A program made the position numbers and the translations under genes. 64,000 bases of DNA from Rubripirellula amarantea (GTDB lineage Bacteria; Planctomycetota; Planctomycetia; Pirellulales; Pirellulaceae). The stretch lies in NCBI RefSeq assembly GCF_007859865.1, contig NZ_SJPI01000003.1, positions 496,001 through 560,000 on the forward strand, read 5' to 3'. Shown here one piece after another: positions 18,589 to 27,169 of the stretch. Position 1 is the stretch's first letter; the number at the start of each line of letters is the position of its first letter. Under the pieces are notes generated by a model. The model had not been told where the DNA came from and did no database searches. It saw only the letters and a program-made list of their open reading frames with translations.

Positions 18589-19090
18589 AGCCTTCTCGGG
18601 TTGGGTCGTCCTCCAGGTCACCTTCGGTGATGATGGTGAACCCTTTCTCGATGAGGGTTTGCATTGCGAATTCAGTGTTTTCAACCATGATCGCAACTGC
18701 CGGCTTGCCGTTGGGACGAACAATCAAAGGGTAGGCCTGCGTGATGTTCAGTTCCGCTTGCAACAGCGCCGTACAGACTCGCAACAGTGGTTGCGGTCCC
18801 GCTGGAAGTTCGACACCAACCAAGTCGGTTTCGATAATCGCCAAGCCGCTTCGTTCGAGGATTTCGCGACCGCGATCGGCGTCGCTGACCAAGAACCGAA
18901 CGAACGCACATTCAGCAGCGTCCGAGATCGAAAGGGCGCAAATACGGATTCCTGTTCCTTCAAAGCGCTTTACTACCTCAAGCAATTGACCGACTCGGTT
19001 TTCCAAGAAGACCGTGAATTGACGCAGTGCCGGGAAGTCCCGTCCTCGCATCGTTTGAAAAGCGGTTCCAGCGTCGTCACCGATGCTCAT
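18587..19090 (-). CDS. Tandem ACT-domain protein
   Basis: 167-residue protein made of two ACT-like domains (about residues 18-85 and 95-160). ACT domains bind amino acids and control metabolic enzymes; a free-standing pair suggests a regulatory partner protein. Visible features: QFTVFLENRVGQLLEVVKRF (strand-helix of domain 1), FVRFLVSDADRGREIL, and LNITQAYPLIVRPNGKPAVA. The ATG at 19090 is chosen because AAAGGAACC lies just upstream. An upstream start at 19156 would overlap the divergent thioesterase gene. The function is not known. Confidence 0.8.
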   Translation of the reverse strand: MSIGDDAGTAFQTMRGRDFPALRQFTVFLENRVGQLLEVVKRFEGTGIRICALSISDAAECAFVRFLVSDADRGREILERSGLAIIETDLVGVELPAGPQPLLRVCTALLQAELNITQAYPLIVRPNGKPAVAIMVENTEFAMQTLIEKGFTIITEGDLEDDPTREG

Positions 19091-19122
19091 GATGTGGTTC
19101 CTTTGCGTCCTTCTTGGACGCG

Positions 19123-19677
19123 ATGTCATCTCTGTCGGGGATTGGTCATCGCCCACGGCCTAAACATTTACCCGCTGAGAGTTTACGCTTGGATGACCAA
19201 TCCGGTCAAACCGACTCTCCTATCAACAACAGCGACCTGCCTGTGAATGCCGATGACCACGAAGTGCCCGCCGATTTCGACCTTTGGCGGTTTGAGCATA
19301 CTTTTCGCGTTAATTACTACGAAACCGATGGCCAGCGACGCGTCCACCACTCCAATTACCTGAATTATTTCGAGCGCGGCCGTGTCGAAATGCTGCGGGC
19401 GGCCGGCATTAGCTACAAGTCGCTCGAAGACGCCGGAAGCATGTTAGTCGTTTCAGAGATGAATGTGCGCTACCTGGCTGCTGCTGAGTTTGACGATGTC
19501 CTGACTCTTCGAGTGAACGTCCTAGACGTCCGAAAGGTTCGGATTCGGCACAGCTACCAAATCCTTCGGGGAGAGGAACTTGTCGTCGAAGCCGAGTCGA
19601 CGATCGCCTGCGTCAACCACGAAGGTAAGCCAAACAAATTGCCAGCGGTGTTCCTGGAACAATGGAAAGCTCGCTAG
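19123..19677 (+). CDS. Hotdog-fold acyl-CoA thioesterase (YbgC/4HBT family)
   Basis: Hotdog-fold thioesterase of the 4-hydroxybenzoyl-CoA/YbgC type, which hydrolyses acyl-CoA thioesters. The core starts about 60 residues in, with VNYYETDGQRRVHHSNYLNY, the family signature in which the Asp of ETD is catalytic, followed by FERGRVEML. About 55 disordered residues precede the fold, so the true start is uncertain: ATG 19123 is listed, TTG 19114 and later codons are possible. It is divergent from the ACT-domain gene with very little promoter space. Confidence 0.82.
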   Translation: MSSLSGIGHRPRPKHLPAESLRLDDQSGQTDSPINNSDLPVNADDHEVPADFDLWRFEHTFRVNYYETDGQRRVHHSNYLNYFERGRVEMLRAAGISYKSLEDAGSMLVVSEMNVRYLAAAEFDDVLTLRVNVLDVRKVRIRHSYQILRGEELVVEAESTIACVNHEGKPNKLPAVFLEQWKAR

Positions 19678-19686
19678 CGCACTGAC

Positions 19687-19805
19687 GGCGCCAACTCAGT
19701 AACGGCGCCAACTCAGTAACGGCGCCAACTCAGTAACGGCGCCAACTCAGTAACGGCGCCAACTCAGTAACGGTGCTAACTCAGTAACGGCGCCAACTCA
19801 ATGAC
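19687..19805. repeat. 17-bp tandem repeat array (7 copies)
   Basis: Seven head-to-tail copies of a 17-bp unit, GGCGCCAACTCAGTAAC. The first five are identical, the sixth has GGTGCT in place of GGCGCC, and the seventh ends in AATGAC. Degenerate remnants continue to about 19840. It lies between the convergent thioesterase and vWA genes. The near identity of copies suggests recent expansion or length variability. There are no spacers and the period is not in codon multiples. Confidence 0.95.
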
Positions 19806-19866
19806 AGCGTTGACTCGATGCTTACGCTGACTCACTGGCACGAAGCCCCCATGCCCACCGAAGCTA

Positions 19867-22521
19867 TCACTGCCTCGAATGGGTCAATTGAGAAACCTTT
19901 CTAACAATTTGAATGAACTCAGCACGCAAGCCATCCACGTCGTCACCCTTAGACAACTTCGCAACTTGCAGCACGTCATTCAGTTTCCAGGCACCGACAT
20001 TCGGACTGCCTCGAAGCAGCATGCCTAGTCCCGCTACCGCAGCGGTAAATTGATGGTCAATGCTGGCGTCGGTAAATGCCGCTCCGTCATCCAACACGGG
20101 GAATTCAACTTTGACGCTGTTGTCTCCATTGGGCTGTTTGTATCGCAACTTCAAAGTCATCGTATCGTCACTCACCACTTGCTCGGTTTGCTTGACGACC
20201 GCTGACTTCTGATACTTCAGTTCATCAACCGCTGGGGCAACCACATCCGATTTCACACCTGCGGGTACAAGTTCATACAACGCTGTCACTGAATGTCCGG
20301 CCCCAATCTCGCCGGCGTCCTTCTTGTCATCGTTAAAGTCTTCTTTCGCCAGCATTCGGTTTTCGTAACCAATCAAACGGTAGGCCGCTACCTTGCCAGG
20401 GTTGAATTCGACTTGCAGCTTCACGTCCTTAGCGATCGTTACCAGCGTTCCTGCCATCTGTCGCACTAAAACCTTGCGAGCTTCACGCTGAGAATCAATA
20501 AAGGCGTAGTTACCATTTCCCTTGCCGCTTATCTGTTCGAGCATCGCATCGTTGTGATTGCCCATTCCGTAACCAAGGACGGTCAGAAACACATCTCCCT
20601 TGGCTTCGGCCTCAACCATCTTTACCAGTTCATCGGTGCTTGTCGTGCCGACATTGAAATCACCATCGGTACAAAGAATCACGCGGTTCACTCCATCGTC
20701 GATGAAGTGATCGCGAGCAGTCTGATAGGCAAGTAAAATTCCAGCACCTCCATTGGTACTGCCACCTGCTGTGAGTTGCTTTAACGCCTTACGAATCTTT
20801 TTCTTGTCGCTTGCGAGAGTCGAATCCAGCACCAAGCCGGTTGAAGATGCGTAGACAACAATCGCAACGCGGTCACGCTCACTAAGTTGCTTGGTAAGCA
20901 TCTTGAGACCATCAATGACCAACGGCAACTTGTTGGGCTCCTGCATGGAACCACTGGTGTCGATCAAAAAGACCAGGTTCGAAGCAGGTCGCTCTTTGGG
21001 TTGCATTGTCTTGCCCTTGATTGCAAGCCGTGCCAAACGGTGATCTTCATTCCAAGGGCAGGAAGTAACATTCACACGCGCGGCGAACGGATGCTCGGCA
21101 TCGTCCGCAGGCGGAGCATCTGAGTAATCGAAGTAATTGATCATCTCTTCAATGCGCACCGCATCGGGTGAGGGCAGACGGTTCGTACGTAAGACGTAAT
21201 CACGAATCTTGCTGTAGCTAGCCGTATCGACATCCACCGAGAACGTGCTGAGCGGTTCGTCGGCGACTCGCTTAAACGGATTTTCGACGATATCGCCAAA
21301 TCGGTCTCCGGCGTTTTTCCCCGAGCCGATTTCTCGCGACAAGCCTCGTGAACCAAGTGCGTCGACTCCGAAATACGCTCCTCCCATGCCCAACTGCATC
21401 TCCGTGTCCATCGCCCCCAGGTCCGACGTGTCATTCGAACCGGCACCACTCATTCCTTCCCCCATCATTCCTCCCCCCATCATCATCATCATATCCATGT
21501 CGTCGCCGTCACGACGTTCACCCCGTGGCTGCCGCGATCTACGCGACGGCTTGGCAGCAGGAGAAACCTCAGCAAACAAGTCAAGCGAGTCGCCAGCCTG
21601 TTCTTCAGCAAAGTCCAGCGCAGTTGTGTCAGAAGGCAAGCCATATCCGCCCATCCCGCCACCACCAATTCCCGATGCATCAAGTTCTTCTTGCACCTTG
21701 GTGTTTTGAGCATCAAGCTGAACTCCGTATCCGGCTCCTCCAAAGCCCCTCGCGCCATCCGACTCCATTCCCATGGGCGAGCTGGGGGAAGATTTCGACT
21801 GTAGTTTCGTAGTTGACTCGACAACGCCAGAATCGCGGTACTCGACCTCGGGAGTCGCAACAGATGCGGGGGCTAACTCTACTTGTGCCGCAATCTCATT
21901 TCCATTCATTGACCTCTGGCTCGACATTTCGTCAATGCCTCGGGCACCGTAGGGGCTACTGCCCGCAGCACTGACGAGGCCACTATCTGAAGCCCTGTCT
22001 TCCATTTCGTCTGCCATCTCGTCTGCTGCAACGGATGCATCTAGCTCCGGTGCAACTGAACGACCCGACTCTGGTGCCAGAGATAGTTCGGAACGAGCCA
22101 ATGAGCTTTCGTTGGACTCAGCGGTGACCAGTGCCTTCGATTCAACCTGACTCACTTGCATCAACGTTGAAGAACTGAGCATTGGACCGACACCGAGCAC
22201 CAGCAGCAGTGCCGCCGCGATCGCAAGTAACCCCCAGATTGCTCGGCGGCTAATACCGGCATCGGATTCACGAAGCGTGACGGGTTCGTTCATGATTGCG
22301 GCGCGACGAGCCGGGTCGAGCGTTCGCTGAGACTGCGATTCGAACAATCCTGCAAGCTGTCCAGTGACCTCGCGTGCTTCTTCGACGGCTTGCGCGAGCG
22401 ATTCACTCTCTCGCATTGCTTGCTCGAACTCATCGCGCTCGGAACCGTCAAGTTCACCAAGTACGTAAGCGGTGATTCGAGGGTCGTCCCAATAGGATTC
22501 GTTGACTTGAATATCGGACAT
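19867..22521 (-). CDS. vWA-domain membrane protein with anti-sigma-like N-terminus (YfbK-like)
   Basis: 884-residue protein. ATG at 22521 (MSDIQVNES) is preferred to 22605, which would overlap the sigma-factor gene. Residues 1-65 resemble planctomycete anti-sigma regions (DPRITAYVLGELDGSERDEF). A membrane helix follows (AIWGLLAIAAALLLVLGVG), then about 280 residues of low-complexity Ser/Met/Gly-rich linker including a run of Met. The von Willebrand factor A domain has an intact MIDAS (DTSGSM, then GSTNGG and LCTDGDFN). The C-terminal part matches DUF3520, as in E. coli YfbK. It is paired with the ECF sigma gene 61 bp upstream, so it may tether or sense for that sigma factor. That role is inference. 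Confidence 0.87.
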   Translation of the reverse strand: MSDIQVNESYWDDPRITAYVLGELDGSERDEFEQAMRESESLAQAVEEAREVTGQLAGLFESQSQRTLDPARRAAIMNEPVTLRESDAGISRRAIWGLLAIAAALLLVLGVGPMLSSSTLMQVSQVESKALVTAESNESSLARSELSLAPESGRSVAPELDASVAADEMADEMEDRASDSGLVSAAGSSPYGARGIDEMSSQRSMNGNEIAAQVELAPASVATPEVEYRDSGVVESTTKLQSKSSPSSPMGMESDGARGFGGAGYGVQLDAQNTKVQEELDASGIGGGGMGGYGLPSDTTALDFAEEQAGDSLDLFAEVSPAAKPSRRSRQPRGERRDGDDMDMMMMMGGGMMGEGMSGAGSNDTSDLGAMDTEMQLGMGGAYFGVDALGSRGLSREIGSGKNAGDRFGDIVENPFKRVADEPLSTFSVDVDTASYSKIRDYVLRTNRLPSPDAVRIEEMINYFDYSDAPPADDAEHPFAARVNVTSCPWNEDHRLARLAIKGKTMQPKERPASNLVFLIDTSGSMQEPNKLPLVIDGLKMLTKQLSERDRVAIVVYASSTGLVLDSTLASDKKKIRKALKQLTAGGSTNGGAGILLAYQTARDHFIDDGVNRVILCTDGDFNVGTTSTDELVKMVEAEAKGDVFLTVLGYGMGNHNDAMLEQISGKGNGNYAFIDSQREARKVLVRQMAGTLVTIAKDVKLQVEFNPGKVAAYRLIGYENRMLAKEDFNDDKKDAGEIGAGHSVTALYELVPAGVKSDVVAPAVDELKYQKSAVVKQTEQVVSDDTMTLKLRYKQPNGDNSVKVEFPVLDDGAAFTDASIDHQFTAAVAGLGMLLRGSPNVGAWKLNDVLQVAKLSKGDDVDGLRAEFIQIVRKVSQLTHSRQ

Positions 22522-22582
22522 GTTCAAGAACCTGAACGTGGGTGTATGAAAGAACTCGACACAAAAACCATGCCGGAAGTGG

Positions 22583-23095
22583 TCATGGCGTTGCCAACCG
22601 CCCATGCAATGATTTCACCGCGGCGTGCAGATGAAAGCCGACGTTAGTGACGGTCAGTCCAGTGACCTCTGCGATTTCGCGATAGGACAAGCCTCCTTGC
22701 ATCCGAAGCCTTAGCACTTCCTGTTGCTTGGGCGTCAAATCATCGAGAGCCGCTAGCAACTGCGTCTGCTCTTCGGCATCGCTGACAACCTCCGGAGCGG
22801 TCTGAGCCAAATCGGGCATCGCTTGCACCGATGCATCAATCGGCATCGGCTTCTTCGTTCTAAGCATGTCAATCACTCGGCTTCGGCAAACAAAGAACAG
22901 CCAAGCTGCGACGCGATTGCGAATTTTTTCGGGATCTTCGCGGCACAACCTCAGGAAAGTTTCCTGAACCGCGTCTTGAGCTTCTGACCAATCACCATTG
23001 AGCATTCGAGAGGCATACGCCAGTAGCGGCCGCTCAAAACGATCGACCAAAGTCGATAGTTCGTCGGTCGGCCAGGACGCTTGCGAATCCGTCAT
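22583..23095 (-). CDS. ECF RNA polymerase sigma factor
   Basis: 170-residue sigma-70 family protein of the extracytoplasmic-function type. Region 2 is seen in SEAQDAVQETFLRLC and AWLFFVCRSRVIDMLR; region 4 in LTPKQQEVLRLRMQGGLSYREIAE with its helix-turn-helix. ATG at 23095. It is the first gene of a pair with the vWA/anti-sigma-like protein and sits just past the terminator of the oxidoreductase gene upstream. Confidence 0.93.
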   Translation of the reverse strand: MTDSQASWPTDELSTLVDRFERPLLAYASRMLNGDWSEAQDAVQETFLRLCREDPEKIRNRVAAWLFFVCRSRVIDMLRTKKPMPIDASVQAMPDLAQTAPEVVSDAEEQTQLLAALDDLTPKQQEVLRLRMQGGLSYREIAEVTGLTVTNVGFHLHAAVKSLHGRLATP

Positions 23096-23138
23096 CGACA
23101 GTGAGCCCAATAGGAAAAGAAGAGTCAGAAAAGCAAAA

Positions 23139-23170
23139 ACGCGGGTTCGTTGATGACAACGAACCCGCGT
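23139..23170 (-). terminator. Rho-independent terminator of the Gfo/Idh/MocA gene
   Basis: A perfect 14-bp stem (ACGCGGGTTCGTTG paired with its complement) with a 4-nt loop ATGA. On the minus strand it is followed by TTTTGCTTTTCT. It lies about 110 bp past the stop codon at 23281 and 44 bp before the sigma-factor start, separating the two units. Confidence 0.88.
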
Positions 23171-23280
23171 ACGAGTTTCTTAGGTGGAAAATTTAAATTT
23201 CCTCAGCCAGTTCCCAACGGCCATCACTGACGCCAACGTCACCGGCCATCGAGAACCGCCCTACGTTAGCCCCAGGGCTA

Positions 23281-24651
23281 CTAAATTAGCTTCGTTTTTC
23301 CTGGAACGGCGTACTTGGGTTCGGGCAATTCACCCTGAATATCAAAGTTTTCAGGCCAGAGGTCCAACTTCGATTCCTTGGTGACGAAGTCCCAGGTCAC
23401 ATCTTGGCCGGTGTAAGCCGACATACGTCCGAGCACTGCAGTCATCGACGAGTCGGTGGTTTCGCCCAATTCGACAATCGGCTTTCCACTGCGAACTGCG
23501 TCGACAAGATCTTTGTGCTCTTGTTTGTACGCGGCACTAAGGTCACCTTCCATCGACCAAATTTCTTTTCCAGATTTGTCGTATAAGAACGCACCGCGAT
23601 TGATACCGTAGATAACCGCGTGTCCGTTACTACCGTAGATCGTGTTGCTATTGTCGGACTGGGCACCGGGAACTTGGCGGTTCTTGAACGACACCAAACG
23701 ATTACCGGGATACTTGTAGTCAACGGACATGCTGTCCCACATCTCGCTGCCTTCGGGCCGGGTGAAGCGTCCACCGCTGGCAAAGGCCGACTCGGGTGGC
23801 CCACCCATGATCCAATTAATCGCATCGATATTATGGACGGACTGCTCAGCGATCTGGTCGCCCGATAGCCAGATATAGTGCATCCAGTTGTAGATCTGGT
23901 ACTCCGTGTCGCTCATTCCTTCACGACGAGTTTTGTGCCAAATCGAATTGCCGCAGTAACGTGCGCTAGCCGCAATGATGTCACCGATCGCACCTTCGTG
24001 AATGCGTTTCACCGCTTCGATATAATTGGTTTGCCGACGGTACTGGGTTCCGGTGACGATGCATGTTCCGTTGGCTTCGGCTTGCTTATGAGCTTCCCAA
24101 CAAATTCGATAGCCCGCTGGGTCCACGCAAGTTGGCTTCTCGGCAAAGACATGCTTACCTGCATCGACCGCTTCGGCAACGTATCGAGGACGGAAACCCG
24201 GTGGCGTTGCAAACATCACGACATCAACGTCTGGATCTTCTAAAATCGCCTTGTAGCTATCGATGCCGCTGTAAAGTTTTTCATCTGGCACATCAACCTT
24301 TTCACCGTGTCGCTTTGCCATCCGACCGCGAGTCATCCCAGGAACTTTTTCATCAAGGTCAGCGATCGCAACGAGCTTGATGTTCTCATTGATCGAAAGC
24401 GAATCATCCGCTGCCCCGGTACCACGCCCACCGGCGCCAACCAAAGCAATGCGAACCAATTGGGAATCCGAGTTATCGACCGGCTCATCACCGCGGGCGA
24501 CGCGTGTGGTAGCCAAGCCCGATGCAAGAGCAGCGGAGACCGCAGTACCAGTTTGAATGAACTTGCGGCGAGACGGATCATTGCAAGACGAGTGAGTGAG
24601 TTCGCCGTCACGTTCTGGGGTGGGAAGAGAGGGATTCTGCGGTGAAGTCAT
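23281..24651 (-). CDS. Gfo/Idh/MocA family oxidoreductase, Tat-exported
   Basis: 456-residue NAD(P)-dependent sugar or inositol dehydrogenase-like protein. A twin-arginine signal lies at about residues 28-54 (DPSRRKFIQTGTAVSAALASG), so the protein is exported folded, probably with cofactor. The Rossmann motif VGAGGRGTG and the catalytic-Lys motif HVFAEKPTCVD are intact. A C-terminal GFO_IDH_MocA domain follows, with VHNIDAINWIMGGPP. Tat-exported members of this family are greatly expanded in planctomycetes and usually have unknown substrates. Confidence 0.9.
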   Translation of the reverse strand: MTSPQNPSLPTPERDGELTHSSCNDPSRRKFIQTGTAVSAALASGLATTRVARGDEPVDNSDSQLVRIALVGAGGRGTGAADDSLSINENIKLVAIADLDEKVPGMTRGRMAKRHGEKVDVPDEKLYSGIDSYKAILEDPDVDVVMFATPPGFRPRYVAEAVDAGKHVFAEKPTCVDPAGYRICWEAHKQAEANGTCIVTGTQYRRQTNYIEAVKRIHEGAIGDIIAASARYCGNSIWHKTRREGMSDTEYQIYNWMHYIWLSGDQIAEQSVHNIDAINWIMGGPPESAFASGGRFTRPEGSEMWDSMSVDYKYPGNRLVSFKNRQVPGAQSDNSNTIYGSNGHAVIYGINRGAFLYDKSGKEIWSMEGDLSAAYKQEHKDLVDAVRSGKPIVELGETTDSSMTAVLGRMSAYTGQDVTWDFVTKESKLDLWPENFDIQGELPEPKYAVPGKTKLI

Positions 24652-24750
24652 CGCGAAGACTCTGGGGTGGGTAGATCAGGAAAGGAATCTTGCCGATCGT
24701 GTGCGATCGACGGACCTCCCCATCATAACCCAGATCCGCTTGAATGAAGC

Positions 24751-25632
24751 CTATGCCGCCTTACAGAATCCTTGCGAGCTTACCGGGACAGTGTCTTGTC
24801 CCAAAGAAGCCTCTAGTCGTTCGATACGATAGGGCTTGAACACCACCCAACCCACCCCCGCTTGATGGGCTTGATGAACGTGTCCGGCGTGATTTCGGTT
24901 CGTTATCCAAACATGCTTTTCAGCTCTTTTCCCCATCAATTTGATTCGTCGTTTCCATGTCTCGGTACTGGCTGCGAAAGCAAACGAATCATCCCACCAC
25001 ACGGTATCTACGCCCCGCAATTCTTTTGCGTTGGGTTCGCGACACCAAACGGCCGCAACGGAAAGCTGTTCGGCGATATCGAGCAACGGTTCGGCAGCGG
25101 AATAATTCGCCGCGACGACAGCGATAGTCCGTGAGGGCGTTTCAAGACTATCTGGCGAAAACTGCGAGATTAACTCTTCCTCGCCATCCAACCAATCAAA
25201 CCGGTTGTGCCCAAAAAAGCTCTGATACCCTCGCGTCATCCCCTCGCAAAGAGGTCCACGCAGATGGAATCGTGTTGCGTCGGGATGGCGCTGACCGAGC
25301 ACCGCCAACGAATCCAAGGCCAGCGGTGAACGGTCACTCGATGCGACGACGATCGTCCCAACCCCCGAAGCGCGGCGTTCCACCGCTTCTTGCAAAGAAC
25401 CTCGAAACGCTATTTGCGATACGTGAGCTTCGCAAACACGAAAAGCGTTTTCAAACTCCGCGAGCTTTCGATCACCTATCCAAAGCAAGGTTTGCTCGTC
25501 GTCGATGTTTCCCAGATCAGATTCTTTGAAAACAGGATCACCGAACGTGATGCTTCCGCGATCAGCAATGGTTCGACCATGGGATTGGCCTGGGGGAAGA
25601 TTGTCGGCAAGGCGACTGTCAGAGATCTTCAT
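24751..25632 (-). CDS. Hypothetical protein downstream of the EIIA-like regulator
   Basis: 293 residues, no signal peptide and no domain I recognise. Two stretches have the alternating strand/helix look of receiver-like or Rossmann-like halves (GVGTIVVASSDRSPLALDSL and TIAVVAANYSAAEPLLDIAE), each followed by charged helices, so a degenerate two-domain alpha/beta fold is possible. It starts 35 bp after the HTH-EIIA gene on the same strand, so the two are probably one transcript and functionally linked. No catalytic motif is evident. Confidence 0.65.
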   Translation of the reverse strand: MKISDSRLADNLPPGQSHGRTIADRGSITFGDPVFKESDLGNIDDEQTLLWIGDRKLAEFENAFRVCEAHVSQIAFRGSLQEAVERRASGVGTIVVASSDRSPLALDSLAVLGQRHPDATRFHLRGPLCEGMTRGYQSFFGHNRFDWLDGEEELISQFSPDSLETPSRTIAVVAANYSAAEPLLDIAEQLSVAAVWCREPNAKELRGVDTVWWDDSFAFAASTETWKRRIKLMGKRAEKHVWITNRNHAGHVHQAHQAGVGWVVFKPYRIERLEASLGQDTVPVSSQGFCKAA

Positions 25633-25667
25633 GGAATCCTTCCCAAAGTGAATTCATCTAGCGACGT

Positions 25668-26378
25668 CTATTCCATCGCTTCATCGATCGCATCTTCCGC
25701 ATCCTTGAGGACACCCCAAGCTTGATGAGCAGACACGCTAGCCCGCAAATCGTCGAGCATTGTTTCATGCGTGATCATGCGGCTCAGTTTTGCGAGAATA
25801 CGAAGATGGACCGTGTCATCGTAAGAGCAGATCAAGAAAAACACGTCCGTGAGCTGTCCTCGATCAGAAAACGGAATCGGGGAAGGGCATACCGCCAATG
25901 CGATCACCGAGTCGGCCAAAATCGAAGTTTGCGGACGACGAGGGTGAAGCAACGCAACCCCGCAATCCAACGCCGTAGGATGCATCTGCTCGCGGGCCGC
26001 CACGGCTTCGGCCATAGTAGCCGCGTCCCACATCATTCCCGATTTGCCGGCCAGCTTGCAAACCGACCGAATCACCGAACCTTTCGTGCGAGCGTTTAGC
26101 GGAACTTCGATCGTATCGGGGGTGCACAACTCATGAATAGGGCGATCTCTGGGTCCATCCCCTTTGGCACGGTCTAGAACCCGCTGAACTTTGGTTAGCT
26201 CCTCGGCGTTACTCGCTCCGATCCGTTCCTCCAGCCAATGATGAATTTCCGCTTCACTGAAACGCCACTGTCCACTAACCCGTCGTCCAGGCAATGTTTC
26301 ACGCACCGCCATCTTTGTCACTTGGTCAGGAGTGAGATGTAGGAAGGCGGCTAGTTGAGCGACGTCGAGGTCTTCCAC
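25668..26378 (-). CDS. HTH (excisionase-like) + PTS EIIA-like regulatory protein
   Basis: 236 residues. Residues 1-50 form an excisionase/MerR-like DNA-binding helix-turn-helix (VAQLAAFLHLTPDQVTKMA ... WRFSEAEIHHWLEE). Residues about 85-230 match a PTS EIIA type-2/PtsN domain. The segment GVALLHPRRP aligns with the phosphorylatable-His motif (IPHGK/AIPHAR in EIIA proteins), so the His appears kept. This suggests a transcriptional or allosteric regulator controlled by a phosphotransferase chain rather than a sugar permease component. No EI/HPr genes are in the window. Confidence 0.78.
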   Translation of the reverse strand: MEDLDVAQLAAFLHLTPDQVTKMAVRETLPGRRVSGQWRFSEAEIHHWLEERIGASNAEELTKVQRVLDRAKGDGPRDRPIHELCTPDTIEVPLNARTKGSVIRSVCKLAGKSGMMWDAATMAEAVAAREQMHPTALDCGVALLHPRRPQTSILADSVIALAVCPSPIPFSDRGQLTDVFFLICSYDDTVHLRILAKLSRMITHETMLDDLRASVSAHQAWGVLKDAEDAIDEAME

Positions 26379-26639
26379 GAGATCATTCGATGGGTTAAAG
26401 GTTAAGTTCGGGAGTTTTCCACAGCGGTATCATAGCAACCACTGCCAAAACAACCATTTGACTGCATTGAACCAAGTTAGCCTGCCCGGATTTCATTGCG
26501 AATAAATACAGCAAAGCTAAGCAGTTTTTTCTGAGACTGTTCTCGCACTGGAAGGCGGATTTTGCCGATACTGCAGGGACAGGACCTGCATTGACAGTCC
26601 ATTTATCAGGATGCTTGGAATTTATTGAGGAAAGCTCGG
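26379..26639. other. Divergent intergenic region
   Basis: About 260 bp between divergent genes. No ORF, repeat or RNA gene is seen. The only clear signal is a Shine-Dalgarno GAGGA at 26627-26631 for the plus-strand gene. Confidence 0.4.
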
Positions 26640-27101
26640 ATGCGTAATCTCTTCATCATTGGCATGCTTGCCGTGGCCGCCTTCGCCGCTGGCTGGTTCA
26701 AGATCAATCGTGATGGCGACAGCACGACCATTGAATTCAATCGCGCTGAAATTCGCGACGACACGCGTCGAGCCATTGAGAAGGGCCGTGAAATTCTCGA
26801 TCGCCGCGATGAGCAGTTCGCGAACCAGGAACAGCCTCAATCGAACTTTGACGAACAATCTTACGGGCCTCAACCCTATGGCAATCCACCGGCGTATCCC
26901 AACCAACCGGTGACGAACCAACCGGTGACGAATCAACCAGTGCCGAATCAACCTTGGAATCAGAACTACGCTCGGCCTGCCCAACCTCAGTCGCCTCCGT
27001 CGCAACCATACACGCAGAACTACGGCCCCCAGCCACTTCCGCCTCAACAAGGCGGATACTACCAAGGCCAAGCTCCCAGCTACAACGATCAACGTCGCTA
27101 G
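26640..27101 (+). CDS. Membrane-anchored Pro/Gln/Asn-rich small protein
   Basis: 153 residues from ATG 26640, supported by GAGGA 8 bp upstream (TTG 26625 is less likely). A single N-terminal membrane segment (RNLFIIGMLAVAAFAAGWF) is followed by a charged helix (RDDTRRAIEKGREILDRRDE) and then a Pro/Gln/Tyr-rich tail with short repeats of the PNQPVTNQPV kind. The layout of anchor, short helix and disordered tail resembles the Tyr-rich protein at 7053. Function unknown; I recognise no family. Confidence 0.65.
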   Translation: MRNLFIIGMLAVAAFAAGWFKINRDGDSTTIEFNRAEIRDDTRRAIEKGREILDRRDEQFANQEQPQSNFDEQSYGPQPYGNPPAYPNQPVTNQPVTNQPVPNQPWNQNYARPAQPQSPPSQPYTQNYGPQPLPPQQGGYYQGQAPSYNDQRR

Positions 27102-27169
27102 GGAATCGCCAAAACGGCTAGCGACGCAGCCAACTCGCTAGCTCGCTAGCGAAGCGGCAAGAGAACGTT

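Noticed and set aside
19687-19805. CRISPR array
   Set aside because: Repeats are contiguous 17-mers without spacers, and no cas genes are nearby.
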